Positions 32,956 through 42,026 of a DNA stretch of 64,000 bases are shown here, in pieces (position 1 is the first letter of the stretch; every line of letters starts with the position of its first letter). The DNA comes from Aquimarina acroporae. Lineage in GTDB: Bacteria; Bacteroidota; Bacteroidia; Flavobacteriales; Flavobacteriaceae. The stretch spans positions 1 through 64,000 of the forward strand of contig NZ_JALPRE010000012.1 of NCBI RefSeq assembly GCF_023195925.1, read 5' to 3'. The notes beneath the pieces were generated by a model that ran no database searches, had not been told where the DNA came from, and saw nothing but the letters and a program-made list of their open reading frames with translations. Position numbers and translations under genes: made by a program.

Positions 32956-35715
32956 ATGAGGTTTTTTTTACTAGTAACTCTTTTGCTTTTTTCTAAAATC
33001 GCTCAAGGGCAAGATACTACTAATTTAGTAACAATATCTTTTGAAAACACAGACCAAAAAACAGCTATAAAACAGCTTCAAGAAAAAACAGGTTTACAGT
33101 TTTACTACCTAGATGAATGGTTGAAAGAAGAAGTAGTATCGGGCACTTATACAAATGTACCTTTAGAGACTATTTTAGATGATCTATTTAAAGATACTCT
33201 GTTAAACTATTATATTCTGAAGGAGAAAGAAGTTGTTCTTACAAGAAATATTATCATTTATGATGAACTTCCTGAACGCTTTTTTGGAGAGAAAAAAGAT
33301 AGTATAATTGAAACCCAAAAGAAGCGTAGAATTGCACCTATATTTTATGATAAAAAGCAACGTTCTTCAAAGGTTAAAACTCCTACGGTAAGAATTGGAA
33401 AAGCCACTAAGGATAATAGAGATACTTATGTCCTTAAAGGGTATGCAAGAAAAGCGAATACAGGTAAACCTATATCAAATTTAGCTATAGTGGTAGAAGG
33501 AAAAGATTTAGGGACCAGCACAGATCAAAATGGATATTACGAAATAGAATTACCGGCAGGAGAAAATATTTTAAGTACAGCTTCTTTGGGAATAGCAGAC
33601 TCACGAAAAAGAGTAATTATTTTCAACGACGGAGAATTAGATTTTAATCTAGATGAAAGTTTAGAAGTTCTAGATGCCGTGATTTTAGAATCAAATAGGG
33701 ACCAGAATGTAAAGGATGTAGTCACCGGTAAGGAAGAGGTCGATGTTGAAGCTTCAAAAAATATTCCGCTTGTTCTTGGGGAACGTGATGTGTTAAAAGT
33801 TGCTACCGCTTTACCTGGTATTACCACAGCTGGAGAAGGAGCTGCAGGACTGAATGTACGTGGAGGTAAAGCAGATCAAAACCTTACACTTTTAGATGAT
33901 GTATTAATTTATAACCCCCAACACTTTTTTGGGTTGTTCTCGGCATTGAATCCTTTTACAATAGGTAAAGTAGATATTTATAAGGGAGCCATACCTGCAG
34001 AATATGGAGGTAGACTTTCATCGGTGTTTGATATTAAAACCAAAGACCCAAATACAGAAAAGCTAGAGGTAGAAGCCTCTTTGGGGCCAGTCACCAGTAA
34101 TATTACGGTTCAAACACCAGTTGTAAAGGAAAAATCTGGCCTTATGATTGGTGCGAGAGGTGCATATGCCAATTGGATCTTAAGATCGCTGGATGATGAA
34201 GCTCTAAATAATAGTGAAGCTTCATTCTATGATGGTATTATTACCTATAATCACAAGATCAATGAGAAGAATAACATTAAAGCAACAGGATACTACAGTA
34301 GAGACGACTTTAGTATAACTTCAGATTCAACCTATGTGTATAGTAATCAAGCGATCTCTTTAAAATGGGATCATAAATTTAATGATAAACATCAAGGTAA
34401 TGTCTTGCTAGCAAATAGTCGATACGAGTTTGATATTAATTTTGATGGAGAAACAAATGATGATTTTAAACTGGGATATAGTGTAAACGAAACCGAGTTA
34501 AAACTTAAAATGGATTATAACCATAGTCCTAAATATAAATTCAATTATGGACTGTCTAATAAGCTATATCAGGTACAACCAGGAAGTATAGAGCCCGATG
34601 GTGACGGCTCCATTATTACTCCTTTAACTATCGATAAAGAAAAAGCGTTGGAGTCTGCTGCTTTTATTTCTGGGAAGTTTGATTTTACACCTAAGTTTTC
34701 AGTAAATGCTGGAATTAGATACTCATTATACAATGCTTTAGGAGAAGGTAGTCAAAGGCGATATGAGGAGAATAGACCAAGAAATGAAGGTACAGTAATC
34801 GATACTATTCAATATAAGAATAATGAAGTGATACAGACCTATGATGGTTTAGAGGCACGATTTTCGGCACGATATATTCTTTGGCCAAATTTCTCACTGA
34901 AAGCAGGGTATAGTAATACTTATCAATATATTCATACGTTATCCAATAATACAACAGTATCACCAATAGACACTTGGAAGCTTTCAGACTTGAACATAGA
35001 ACCTCAAAGAGCACAGCAAATCTCTTTCGGAGCTTTTAAAAATTTTAATGAAGGAGTGTATGAATTGAGTATCGAAGGTTTTTATAAAAAGCTTGATAAT
35101 ATTTTAGATTTTAAAGTTGGTTCGCAAATATTACTGAACGAAAATGTAGAAACCGAGGTGCTGCAAGGTGAAGGTAAAGCTTATGGAGTAGAGTTTCTAC
35201 TACGAAAAAATAGCGGTAAGCTCAATGGGTGGTTAAGCTACACCTATTCAAGGTCACTGATTAAGCTTGATAGTGAATTTCCAGAAGAAGTGGTGAATAA
35301 TGGAAATTTCTTCCCCGCCAATTATGATAAACCTCACGATATAAGTTTGGTGACCAATTATAAGTTCACTAAACGATTTAGTCTATCTGCAAATTTTGTA
35401 TATCAAACGGGAAGACCTGTTACCTTTCCTGTAGGGCAATTTACCCTAAATGGATCTGAATTCGTGGTGTTTAGTGATCGTAACAGGTTTAGAATCCCTG
35501 ATTTTTATAGACTTGATCTTGGGTTTAATGTAGAAGGGAATCATAAGAATAAGAAATTGGCGCATAGTTTTTGGACCATTTCTATATATAATGTATTGGG
35601 AAGAAACAACCCGTTCTCGGTGTTTTTTGTAGCCGAAGATGGGGAGATAAAACCCTTACAGAGTTCTATTTTTTCAATACCTGTCCCTTCCATTACCTAT
35701 AACCTTAAATTCTAA
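32956..35715 (+). CDS. TonB-dependent outer-membrane receptor with STN and carboxypeptidase-regulatory domains
   Basis: 919 residues. Signal peptide to about 18, then a secretin/TonB short N-terminal domain (TISFENTDQKTAIKQLQEKTGLQFYYLDEW...VVLTRN, 25-97), a carboxypeptidase-like regulatory domain (about 155-230, VLKGYARKANTGKPISNLAIVVEGKDLG) and a TonB plug (GLNVRGGKADQNLTLLDDVLIYNPQHFFG...AEYGGRLSSVFDI). The remainder is a beta-barrel ending in an aromatic C-terminal residue (NLKF). Such receptors take up large or scarce substrates. The STN domain often signals through anti-sigma factors, but no FecI/FecR pair is in the window. The downstream DUF4249 and MG/plug-like genes belong to the same locus. 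Substrate unknown. Confidence 0.88.
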   Translation: MRFFLLVTLLLFSKIAQGQDTTNLVTISFENTDQKTAIKQLQEKTGLQFYYLDEWLKEEVVSGTYTNVPLETILDDLFKDTLLNYYILKEKEVVLTRNIIIYDELPERFFGEKKDSIIETQKKRRIAPIFYDKKQRSSKVKTPTVRIGKATKDNRDTYVLKGYARKANTGKPISNLAIVVEGKDLGTSTDQNGYYEIELPAGENILSTASLGIADSRKRVIIFNDGELDFNLDESLEVLDAVILESNRDQNVKDVVTGKEEVDVEASKNIPLVLGERDVLKVATALPGITTAGEGAAGLNVRGGKADQNLTLLDDVLIYNPQHFFGLFSALNPFTIGKVDIYKGAIPAEYGGRLSSVFDIKTKDPNTEKLEVEASLGPVTSNITVQTPVVKEKSGLMIGARGAYANWILRSLDDEALNNSEASFYDGIITYNHKINEKNNIKATGYYSRDDFSITSDSTYVYSNQAISLKWDHKFNDKHQGNVLLANSRYEFDINFDGETNDDFKLGYSVNETELKLKMDYNHSPKYKFNYGLSNKLYQVQPGSIEPDGDGSIITPLTIDKEKALESAAFISGKFDFTPKFSVNAGIRYSLYNALGEGSQRRYEENRPRNEGTVIDTIQYKNNEVIQTYDGLEARFSARYILWPNFSLKAGYSNTYQYIHTLSNNTTVSPIDTWKLSDLNIEPQRAQQISFGAFKNFNEGVYELSIEGFYKKLDNILDFKVGSQILLNENVETEVLQGEGKAYGVEFLLRKNSGKLNGWLSYTYSRSLIKLDSEFPEEVVNNGNFFPANYDKPHDISLVTNYKFTKRFSLSANFVYQTGRPVTFPVGQFTLNGSEFVVFSDRNRFRIPDFYRLDLGFNVEGNHKNKKLAHSFWTISIYNVLGRNNPFSVFFVAEDGEIKPLQSSIFSIPVPSITYNLKF

Positions 35716-35721
35716 CTAGAC

Positions 35722-36927
35722 ATGTGGTATAAGTTTGTTGTTAAGAAAGTATGTCGATTAGGTTCAGTGTTATTTGTGGCATTGTTAATGAGTACCTGTG
35801 TAGAACCCTTTGAAGAGGGAATAGAAAGTTTTGAAAGCCTTTTAATTATTGATGCTACTTTAACCAATGAGATGAAACAGCATGAGGTGATATTGTCAAG
35901 AACTTATCGCTTTAATGAAGAGCAGGAATTTGAAACGGGGGCAGAAGTTATCATTGTAGAGGATCAATCTACTCAATATAATTTCGACGAAGTTGCTCCA
36001 GGTCGATATATAGCTTCTTCAAGTTTTATGGCCGTAGCAGGGCGTGAATATCAGTTGGTTGTTAGAACCTCTAATAATAATGAATATGTCTCAGATGTAA
36101 GGTCTTTAACTCCAGTTGCAGAAATAGGGGATGTATATGCAGAACGAGTAACCAACGATGAAAATGGAGAAGGGATTAGTGTTTTTGTAGATACTGAAGA
36201 CCCTACGGGTAATGCAAAATTTTTTAGATATGAATATGAAGAAACCAATAAAATTATTGCGCCTGATTGGATTCCGTTAGATATTGTTGTTGTGTCTGAA
36301 AACCCTCCTACATTCGATTTTGTTGATAGACCAGTAGAGAGTAGGGTTTGTTATGCTACTAATGCCTCTGCAGATATCATACTTGCCTCTACGGTAGATT
36401 TTAGTGAGAATAAAGTGAATCGTTTCCCTGTAAGGTTTCTTGCCGTAGATAATTATTTGACTCAAAATAGGTATAGTATATTGGTGAAACAATTAGTTCA
36501 ATCTCCCGAAGCGTATTCGTTTTATGAAACATTGCAAGAATTTTCAGATTTTGAGAATTTGTTTTCTCAAACTCAGCCCGGGTTTATAGCTGGAAATATA
36601 ACGGCTGTTACAAATACAGAGGAAAAGGTAGTTGGTTTTTTCGATGTGTCATCAGTATCATCTAAACGTATATTTTTTGAACATGTAGATTTTTTCCCCG
36701 AGGGACCTTTACCTCCTTTTGTAGATGAATGTGATGTAACAGCACCAATGCTTTCCTTTTTTGGTTTTTCGCCTCTTATTGATGCATTAAGTACTAATTT
36801 ATTTGTTTTTGAGGGATTTAATGAAGATCCTTTAGAAGGTGAGGGCATTTATAATATAGTTCCCAAGGTGTGTGGGGATTGCAGGGAATTAGGTAGTAGT
36901 GAAATTCCAGATTTTTGGGAAGAATAA
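35722..36927 (+). CDS. DUF4249 lipoprotein, first copy
   Basis: 401 residues. MWYKFVVKKVCRLGSVLFVALLMSTC is a lipoprotein signal with Cys26. It starts 6 bp after the TonB receptor stop. The body has the DUF4249 layout: an early beta-rich domain (SLLIIDATLTNEMKQHEVILSRTYRFNEEQEFETGAEV) and a C-terminal Cys-containing end (ICGDCRELGSSE type). DUF4249 proteins accompany TonB receptors in Flavobacteriia and probably sit on the outer membrane as accessory lipoproteins. The next gene is a near copy of exactly equal length, so this is a recent tandem duplication. Confidence 0.82.
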   Translation: MWYKFVVKKVCRLGSVLFVALLMSTCVEPFEEGIESFESLLIIDATLTNEMKQHEVILSRTYRFNEEQEFETGAEVIIVEDQSTQYNFDEVAPGRYIASSSFMAVAGREYQLVVRTSNNNEYVSDVRSLTPVAEIGDVYAERVTNDENGEGISVFVDTEDPTGNAKFFRYEYEETNKIIAPDWIPLDIVVVSENPPTFDFVDRPVESRVCYATNASADIILASTVDFSENKVNRFPVRFLAVDNYLTQNRYSILVKQLVQSPEAYSFYETLQEFSDFENLFSQTQPGFIAGNITAVTNTEEKVVGFFDVSSVSSKRIFFEHVDFFPEGPLPPFVDECDVTAPMLSFFGFSPLIDALSTNLFVFEGFNEDPLEGEGIYNIVPKVCGDCRELGSSEIPDFWEE

Positions 36928-36941
36928 TATCAAAATTTTAC

Positions 36942-38147
36942 ATGCAATATAAGTTTGTTATAAAAAAAATATGTCGATTAGGTTCAGCACTGTGTGTGGC
37001 ATTGCTAATGACAACTTGTGTAGAACCTTTTGAAGAAGGAATAGAAAGTTTTGAAAGCCTTTTAATCATTGATGCTACGCTAACTAACGAAATGAAACAG
37101 CACGAGGTAATATTATCCAGAACCTATCGCTTTAATGAAGAACAGGAGTTTGAAACCGGTGCTCAAGTTACCATAATAGAAAATCTATCTACACAATACG
37201 ATTTTAATGAAGTAGCACCAGGAAGATATGTGGCTTCCTCAAGTTTTATGGCAGTAGCAGGACGTGAATATCAGTTGATGGTGAGGACTTCTGATAATGA
37301 ATATGTTTCAGGCTTAAGATCATTGACTCCGGCAGTAGAGATTGGAGATGTATACGCAGAACGAGTAACCAACGATGAGAATGGTGAGGGTATTAATGTT
37401 TTTGTAGATACTGAGGATCTCTCGGGAAATGCAAAGTTTTTTAGATATATATATGAGGAAACTAATGAGATTATTCCTCCAGAGTGGACTCCATTAGATA
37501 TTGTTGTAGTGTCAGAAAACCCTCCAGTTTTTGATTTTGTTCCAAGGCCAGACGAAACAAGAGTGTGTTATGCTACTAATGCCTCTACAGATATTATACT
37601 TGCTTCGACGGTAGATTTTAGTGAGAATAAAGTGAGTCGATTTCCTGTCAGGTTTTTGGCTATTGATAACTACTTGATACAAAATAGATATAGTATTTTG
37701 GTAAAACAATTGGTGCAGTCGCCAGAAGCCTATTCCTTTTATGAAACATTGCAGGAGTTTTCTGATTTTGAAAGTCTTTTTGCTCAAACCCAACCTGGTT
37801 TTATAGCCGGAAATTTAAGATCTCTTACTAATCCAGATGAAAAAGTAGTTGGTTTTTTTGATGTATCATCGGTATCATCTAAACGTATATTTATTGAGCA
37901 CGCAGACTTTTTTCCTGAAGGTCCTTTGCCCCCTTTTGTAGATGAGTGTGATATACTGGCACCGGATCTTTTTCTATTTGGCTTTTCGCCATTGATTGAT
38001 GCATTAAATACTGGTTTGTTTGTTTTTGAAGGTTTTAACGATGATAATGCTCCAGATGGACAGGGGCCATATAAACTGGTTCCTAAAATATGTGGGGACT
38101 GTAGAGAATTAGGTAGTAGTGAAGTTCCAGATTTCTGGGAAGAATAA
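36942..38147 (+). CDS. DUF4249 lipoprotein, second copy
   Basis: 401 residues from the ATG at 36942 (MQYKFVIKKICRLGSALCVALLMTTC, lipobox Cys26). An in-frame start at 36915 would overlap the first copy and is unlikely. Almost every segment matches the first copy, for example the CVEPFEEGIESFESLL start and the GSSEVPDFWEE end. Differences cluster in the middle and near the C-terminus (FNDDNAPDGQGPY versus FNEDPLEGEGIY). The spacer between the copies is 14 bp. Both copies are intact, so dosage or slightly different ligands may be selected. Confidence 0.82.
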   Translation: MQYKFVIKKICRLGSALCVALLMTTCVEPFEEGIESFESLLIIDATLTNEMKQHEVILSRTYRFNEEQEFETGAQVTIIENLSTQYDFNEVAPGRYVASSSFMAVAGREYQLMVRTSDNEYVSGLRSLTPAVEIGDVYAERVTNDENGEGINVFVDTEDLSGNAKFFRYIYEETNEIIPPEWTPLDIVVVSENPPVFDFVPRPDETRVCYATNASTDIILASTVDFSENKVSRFPVRFLAIDNYLIQNRYSILVKQLVQSPEAYSFYETLQEFSDFESLFAQTQPGFIAGNLRSLTNPDEKVVGFFDVSSVSSKRIFIEHADFFPEGPLPPFVDECDILAPDLFLFGFSPLIDALNTGLFVFEGFNDDNAPDGQGPYKLVPKICGDCRELGSSEVPDFWEE

Positions 38148-38161
38148 TATCAAAATTGATT

Positions 38162-40321
38162 ATGAATAAGTGTATATTTTTTTTAATAGGTTTTTCTTTT
38201 TCGATATGTCAGCTAGTTATAGCTCAGACTGGAATTAAACAAACTAGTTCTCAAAAAGGTTTTGAGAATATTCCAACAGAAACGACGTATGTTCATTACA
38301 ACTCGTCCTTGTTTTTTGTTGGAGAATATATGTATTACAGGGTGTATTGTTTGTCAGACAACAATAAGAAACTAAGTAGTCTTAGTAAAGTAGCTTATGT
38401 TGAATTGGTAAGTCAGGATAAAGACTTGATATTTCGACATAAGGTAAGTTTGGAATTAGGAAAAGGCCAAGGAGATTTTTTCATACCTACCTCGATACCT
38501 TCAGGTAATTATAAATTAATTTGCTATACACAATGGATGCGCAATTATGGTATAAACACCTTTTTTCAATCTGATATTGTAATAGTCAATCCATATCAAG
38601 GAGATCAAAAAAAGATTCTGAAAGAGGAAACGGCTTCAGTGTTAGAGGAGATTTTGGATCAGAGTGAGGTAAAGAGCACGGAGGTGTCAACAGTAAAAAA
38701 TCAGGAAACGAAGAAGAGTCCTCAAAAAGAAAAAGAAGTTGCTGTAAAAATGACTTTAATGGAGTTGGTTGATGAGGATGGTAAAACCGTTTTTCGGCAT
38801 GAGATTAATTTTGAATCAGAAAAGGGGCAAAGTGACTTTTTTGTTCCCTCAAATATACCTTCTGGGAATTATAAACTTAAAGTATACCCTCAATGGGTGA
38901 AGAGTTCAGGGAAAGAAATGGTTTTTCAGAGAGATATAGTTGTCGAAGAGAATGGTAAAGGTGAGGAAAAAGAGGTAAGGGCAGTAGCTTCTAATACCAA
39001 AAGAGTAAATAAACAGAATAAAAATACCAAGGCGTTAGCCGATAAGAATAGTATTACTCAGGTATTAAAAGATGCTCTGGTGAGCATGGAGTTAGACAGT
39101 CAGAAATTTAATAGAAGAGAAAAAGTAACACTAAGTTTGAAAAAGAACAACCCTTCTCTTGAGATTTACGGCTCGTTATCTGTACGAAAAATTGATACTA
39201 TTGCTATTCCAGCACGGTTAACAACCAAAAAATTCGAAAAGTGGGCAAGAGGGTTGTCTAAAAGAAATTTAGGAGTAACTTCTTCAAGTGCATTTTTTCT
39301 TCCAGAGTTAAGAGGTAGTTTGCTTTCAGGAAAAATCAAAGGTGTTAAGCCTGATCTGCAGCTGGAGAATAAAAAGGTGGTGCTTTCTGTTCCAGGTAGT
39401 TCTTACGATCTTAAGGTTGCAACTACCGATAAGGATGGTGTTTTTTATATGAATCTTGATAGACCTTTTGTAGAAAATGAAGCATACCTGCAAGTGTTAG
39501 GGGATCCCACTAATTTTACCATTGAAATATTTGGTCACTCCCCTTTAGATTATGATACAATATCATTTACTTCAGATTTTTCGATTTCAGAAAATATGAA
39601 GCAAATGATCTTAGACAGAAGTGTTCAAAACCAGATTAGTAATGGGTATTTTAGTGCAAAACCAGATACTATAAATTTGCCAAAACCACAATTACCGTTT
39701 TATGGAGGTCGTTTGAGTGGGTATAATCTTGATGAATTTACAAGATTTCCAACGGTAAAAGAAACCGTTGTAGAAATTGTAGACAATGTTAGGACAAAGG
39801 AAATAGGTAATGAAAATTATATTTTTCAAATCAAAAAAGAAAAACCAATTTTTAACGGAGCAGATTTTCTTCCTCTCGTAATGGTAGATGGTTTGATGAT
39901 TCAGGATCATAATGATATCGTAAACTTCAATGCCAATAGGGTAGAGAAGATTAATTTCTCAAGAGAACCATATTTTATGAGTTCCCAGATTTTTCAAGGT
40001 GTTCTTGATATAACAACATACAACAAAGATTTTTACAAAAGTTATAATAAGAGTTACCTTAAAAAGGTTGAGTTATTCTTACCAGAAATAAGGAAAAATT
40101 ATTTTGTTCAATTCTACAATGACAATAATGCCGAAGTATCTAATCATATTCCTGATTTTAGACAGCAACTTTTATGGGTGCCTAGTGTCAATTTTACAGA
40201 TGAGAATTTAAATATAGAATTTTTCACGTCTGATAATCCTGGTATCTATGAGGTGTGTTTGGAAGGGTTTACTAAGGATGGTATTTCTGTTTCTGCAAGA
40301 GAAATATTAGAGGTAGAATAA
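38162..40321 (+). CDS. Large exported protein with duplicated MG-like domain and a plug-like C-terminal part
   Basis: 719 residues from the ATG at 38162; the TTG at 38156 is less likely. Signal peptide MNKCIFFLIGFSFSICQLVIAQ. Two related segments with a shared pattern (ELV..D...IFRH, KGQGDFF.P..IPSGNYKL, ...FQ.DIVI) lie at about 38390-38585 and 38740-38945, separated by a Lys/Glu-rich linker (TSTVKNQETKKSPQKEKE). The C-terminal part has MVDGLMIQDHNDIVNFNANRVEKIN and FQGVLDITTYN, which resemble a TonB plug without a barrel. It is the last gene of the receptor locus. MG-domain plus plug proteins are common companions of such receptors. Function unknown. Confidence 0.7.
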   Translation: MNKCIFFLIGFSFSICQLVIAQTGIKQTSSQKGFENIPTETTYVHYNSSLFFVGEYMYYRVYCLSDNNKKLSSLSKVAYVELVSQDKDLIFRHKVSLELGKGQGDFFIPTSIPSGNYKLICYTQWMRNYGINTFFQSDIVIVNPYQGDQKKILKEETASVLEEILDQSEVKSTEVSTVKNQETKKSPQKEKEVAVKMTLMELVDEDGKTVFRHEINFESEKGQSDFFVPSNIPSGNYKLKVYPQWVKSSGKEMVFQRDIVVEENGKGEEKEVRAVASNTKRVNKQNKNTKALADKNSITQVLKDALVSMELDSQKFNRREKVTLSLKKNNPSLEIYGSLSVRKIDTIAIPARLTTKKFEKWARGLSKRNLGVTSSSAFFLPELRGSLLSGKIKGVKPDLQLENKKVVLSVPGSSYDLKVATTDKDGVFYMNLDRPFVENEAYLQVLGDPTNFTIEIFGHSPLDYDTISFTSDFSISENMKQMILDRSVQNQISNGYFSAKPDTINLPKPQLPFYGGRLSGYNLDEFTRFPTVKETVVEIVDNVRTKEIGNENYIFQIKKEKPIFNGADFLPLVMVDGLMIQDHNDIVNFNANRVEKINFSREPYFMSSQIFQGVLDITTYNKDFYKSYNKSYLKKVELFLPEIRKNYFVQFYNDNNAEVSNHIPDFRQQLLWVPSVNFTDENLNIEFFTSDNPGIYEVCLEGFTKDGISVSAREILEVE

Positions 40322-40341
40322 GTAAATTACTGTATTTATAA

Positions 40342-40379
40342 TCAGTTTCAAAAATTGAAACTGACTCATCCTATTTTTG
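40342..40379 (+). promoter_or_regulatory. Promoter region of the YifB/ComM gene
   Basis: A perfect -7 box TATTTTTG lies at 40372-40379, about 23 bp before the ATG. A hairpin TCAGTTTC/GAAACTGA (40342-40349 with 40357-40364) just upstream may be the preceding gene's terminator. The nearest TTG (40355-40357) is only 14 bp from the -7 box, shorter than usual. Confidence 0.45.
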
Positions 40380-40402
40380 CTGAAAAGTAAAAATAAGGAA
40401 CT

Positions 40403-41941
40403 ATGTTAATTAAGGTATTCGGTAGTGCTGTTTTTGGGGTAGAAGCCACTACAGTAGTTGTAGAGGTGAATATAGCCAAGGGAATTGGGTATCACTTGGT
40501 AGGGTTGCCAGATAACGCAATAAGAGAAAGCAGTTACCGTATTGCTGCTGCACTTCAGAATAACGGATATAAACTTCCTGGAAAAAAAATTACAATTAAT
40601 ATGGCTCCGGCAGATCTTAGAAAAGAAGGTTCTGCCTACGATCTGACTTTGGCTTTGGGTATTTTGGCGGCAAGTTCTCAAATGAAAGCTGAGTCGATTT
40701 CAGAGTATCTTATTATGGGTGAATTATCTTTAGATGGAAACTTACAGCCTATTAAAGGGGCGTTACCTATTGCAATAAAAGCCAGAGAGGAAGGGTTTAA
40801 AGGGTTTATTCTTCCACAGCAAAATGCAAAAGAAGCTGCAATCGTAGATAATTTAGAAGTCTATGGGGTAGAAAATATCAAGGAAGTAATTGATTTTTTT
40901 GATGGTAACAAGGGGTTACAGCGAACCGAAGTTGATACTCGTCAAGAGTTTTATGCCGCATTAAACAATCCTGAATTTGATTTTGCAGATGTAAAAGGGC
41001 AAGAAAGCATAAAGCGATGTATGGAGATTGCGGCGGCTGGAGGTCACAATATTATATTGGTGGGGCCTCCTGGAAGTGGTAAAACAATGTTGAGCAAGAG
41101 GCTTCCGAGTATTTTGCCACCCATGTCACTACAAGAAGCCTTAGAAACTACTAAAATCCATAGCGTGGTAGGGAGAATTAAAGATAATGTGGGTTTAATG
41201 GCTCAACGACCTTTTAGAAGCCCTCATCACACGATTTCCGATGTGGCCTTAGTAGGAGGGGGTGCTTATCCACAACCTGGAGAGATTTCATTGTCTCATA
41301 ATGGAGTTTTATTCCTTGATGAATTACCAGAGTTTAAAAGGAGTGTGCTGGAGGTGATGCGGCAACCTCTTGAAGATAGAGAAGTGACAATCTCAAGAGC
41401 AAAATTCACTGTAACCTATCCGTCAAGTTTTATGTTGGTGGCAAGTATGAATCCAAGTCCAGGAGGGTATTTTAATGACCCAGATGCTCCCGTTACTTCT
41501 TCTCCAGCTGAAATGCAAAGATACTTAAGTAAAATTTCGGGGCCTTTGTTGGATAGGATAGATATTCATATCGAAGTGACTCCTGTACCTTTTGATAAAT
41601 TGAGTGAAGAAAGAAATGGAGAGTCAAGTGTAGAAATACGTAAACGGGTAATTGTAGCTAGAGATATCCAGACACAACGGTTTTTAAAATTTCAAAATAT
41701 ACACTATAATGCGCAAATGGGAGTAAAGCAAATACGTGAGTTTTGTGAGTTAAATGCTTCTTCAAAAATACTTCTTAAAACAGCAATGGAACAGCTGAAT
41801 TTATCAGCTCGAGCGTATGATAGAATTTTAAAAGTATCAAGGACTATTGCAGACTTAGAAGGGTCTTCAGATATACAGGAACATCACATTTCTGAAGCAA
41901 TTCAGTACAGAAGTCTTGACCGGGAAGGTTGGTTGGGATAG
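40403..41941 (+). CDS. yifB: YifB/ComM-family Mg-chelatase-like AAA+ ATPase
   Basis: 512 residues. The N-terminal domain starts MLIKVFGSAVFGVEATTVVVEVNIAKG (a fold shared with Lon-type subunits). The AAA+ core has Walker A GPPGSGKTML, HNGVLFLDELPEFKRSVLEVMRQPLEDR, and the sensor segment VASMNPSPGGYF. The C-terminal Mg-chelatase domain has AYDRILKVSRTIADLEGSSDIQEHHISEAIQYRSLDR. ComM is a branch-migration helicase that helps integrate transforming DNA in naturally competent bacteria. The full-length sequence has all catalytic motifs. The following lipoprotein gene starts about 85 bp downstream. Confidence 0.92.
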   Translation: MLIKVFGSAVFGVEATTVVVEVNIAKGIGYHLVGLPDNAIRESSYRIAAALQNNGYKLPGKKITINMAPADLRKEGSAYDLTLALGILAASSQMKAESISEYLIMGELSLDGNLQPIKGALPIAIKAREEGFKGFILPQQNAKEAAIVDNLEVYGVENIKEVIDFFDGNKGLQRTEVDTRQEFYAALNNPEFDFADVKGQESIKRCMEIAAAGGHNIILVGPPGSGKTMLSKRLPSILPPMSLQEALETTKIHSVVGRIKDNVGLMAQRPFRSPHHTISDVALVGGGAYPQPGEISLSHNGVLFLDELPEFKRSVLEVMRQPLEDREVTISRAKFTVTYPSSFMLVASMNPSPGGYFNDPDAPVTSSPAEMQRYLSKISGPLLDRIDIHIEVTPVPFDKLSEERNGESSVEIRKRVIVARDIQTQRFLKFQNIHYNAQMGVKQIREFCELNASSKILLKTAMEQLNLSARAYDRILKVSRTIADLEGSSDIQEHHISEAIQYRSLDREGWLG

Positions 41942-42026
41942 ATTTTATGAACTATTTGTGGTTGTTATTAACAATCTGATTCGTAACCCTTTCAAAAATG
42001 ATATTTTTAGAAATAAATGTTCTAAA

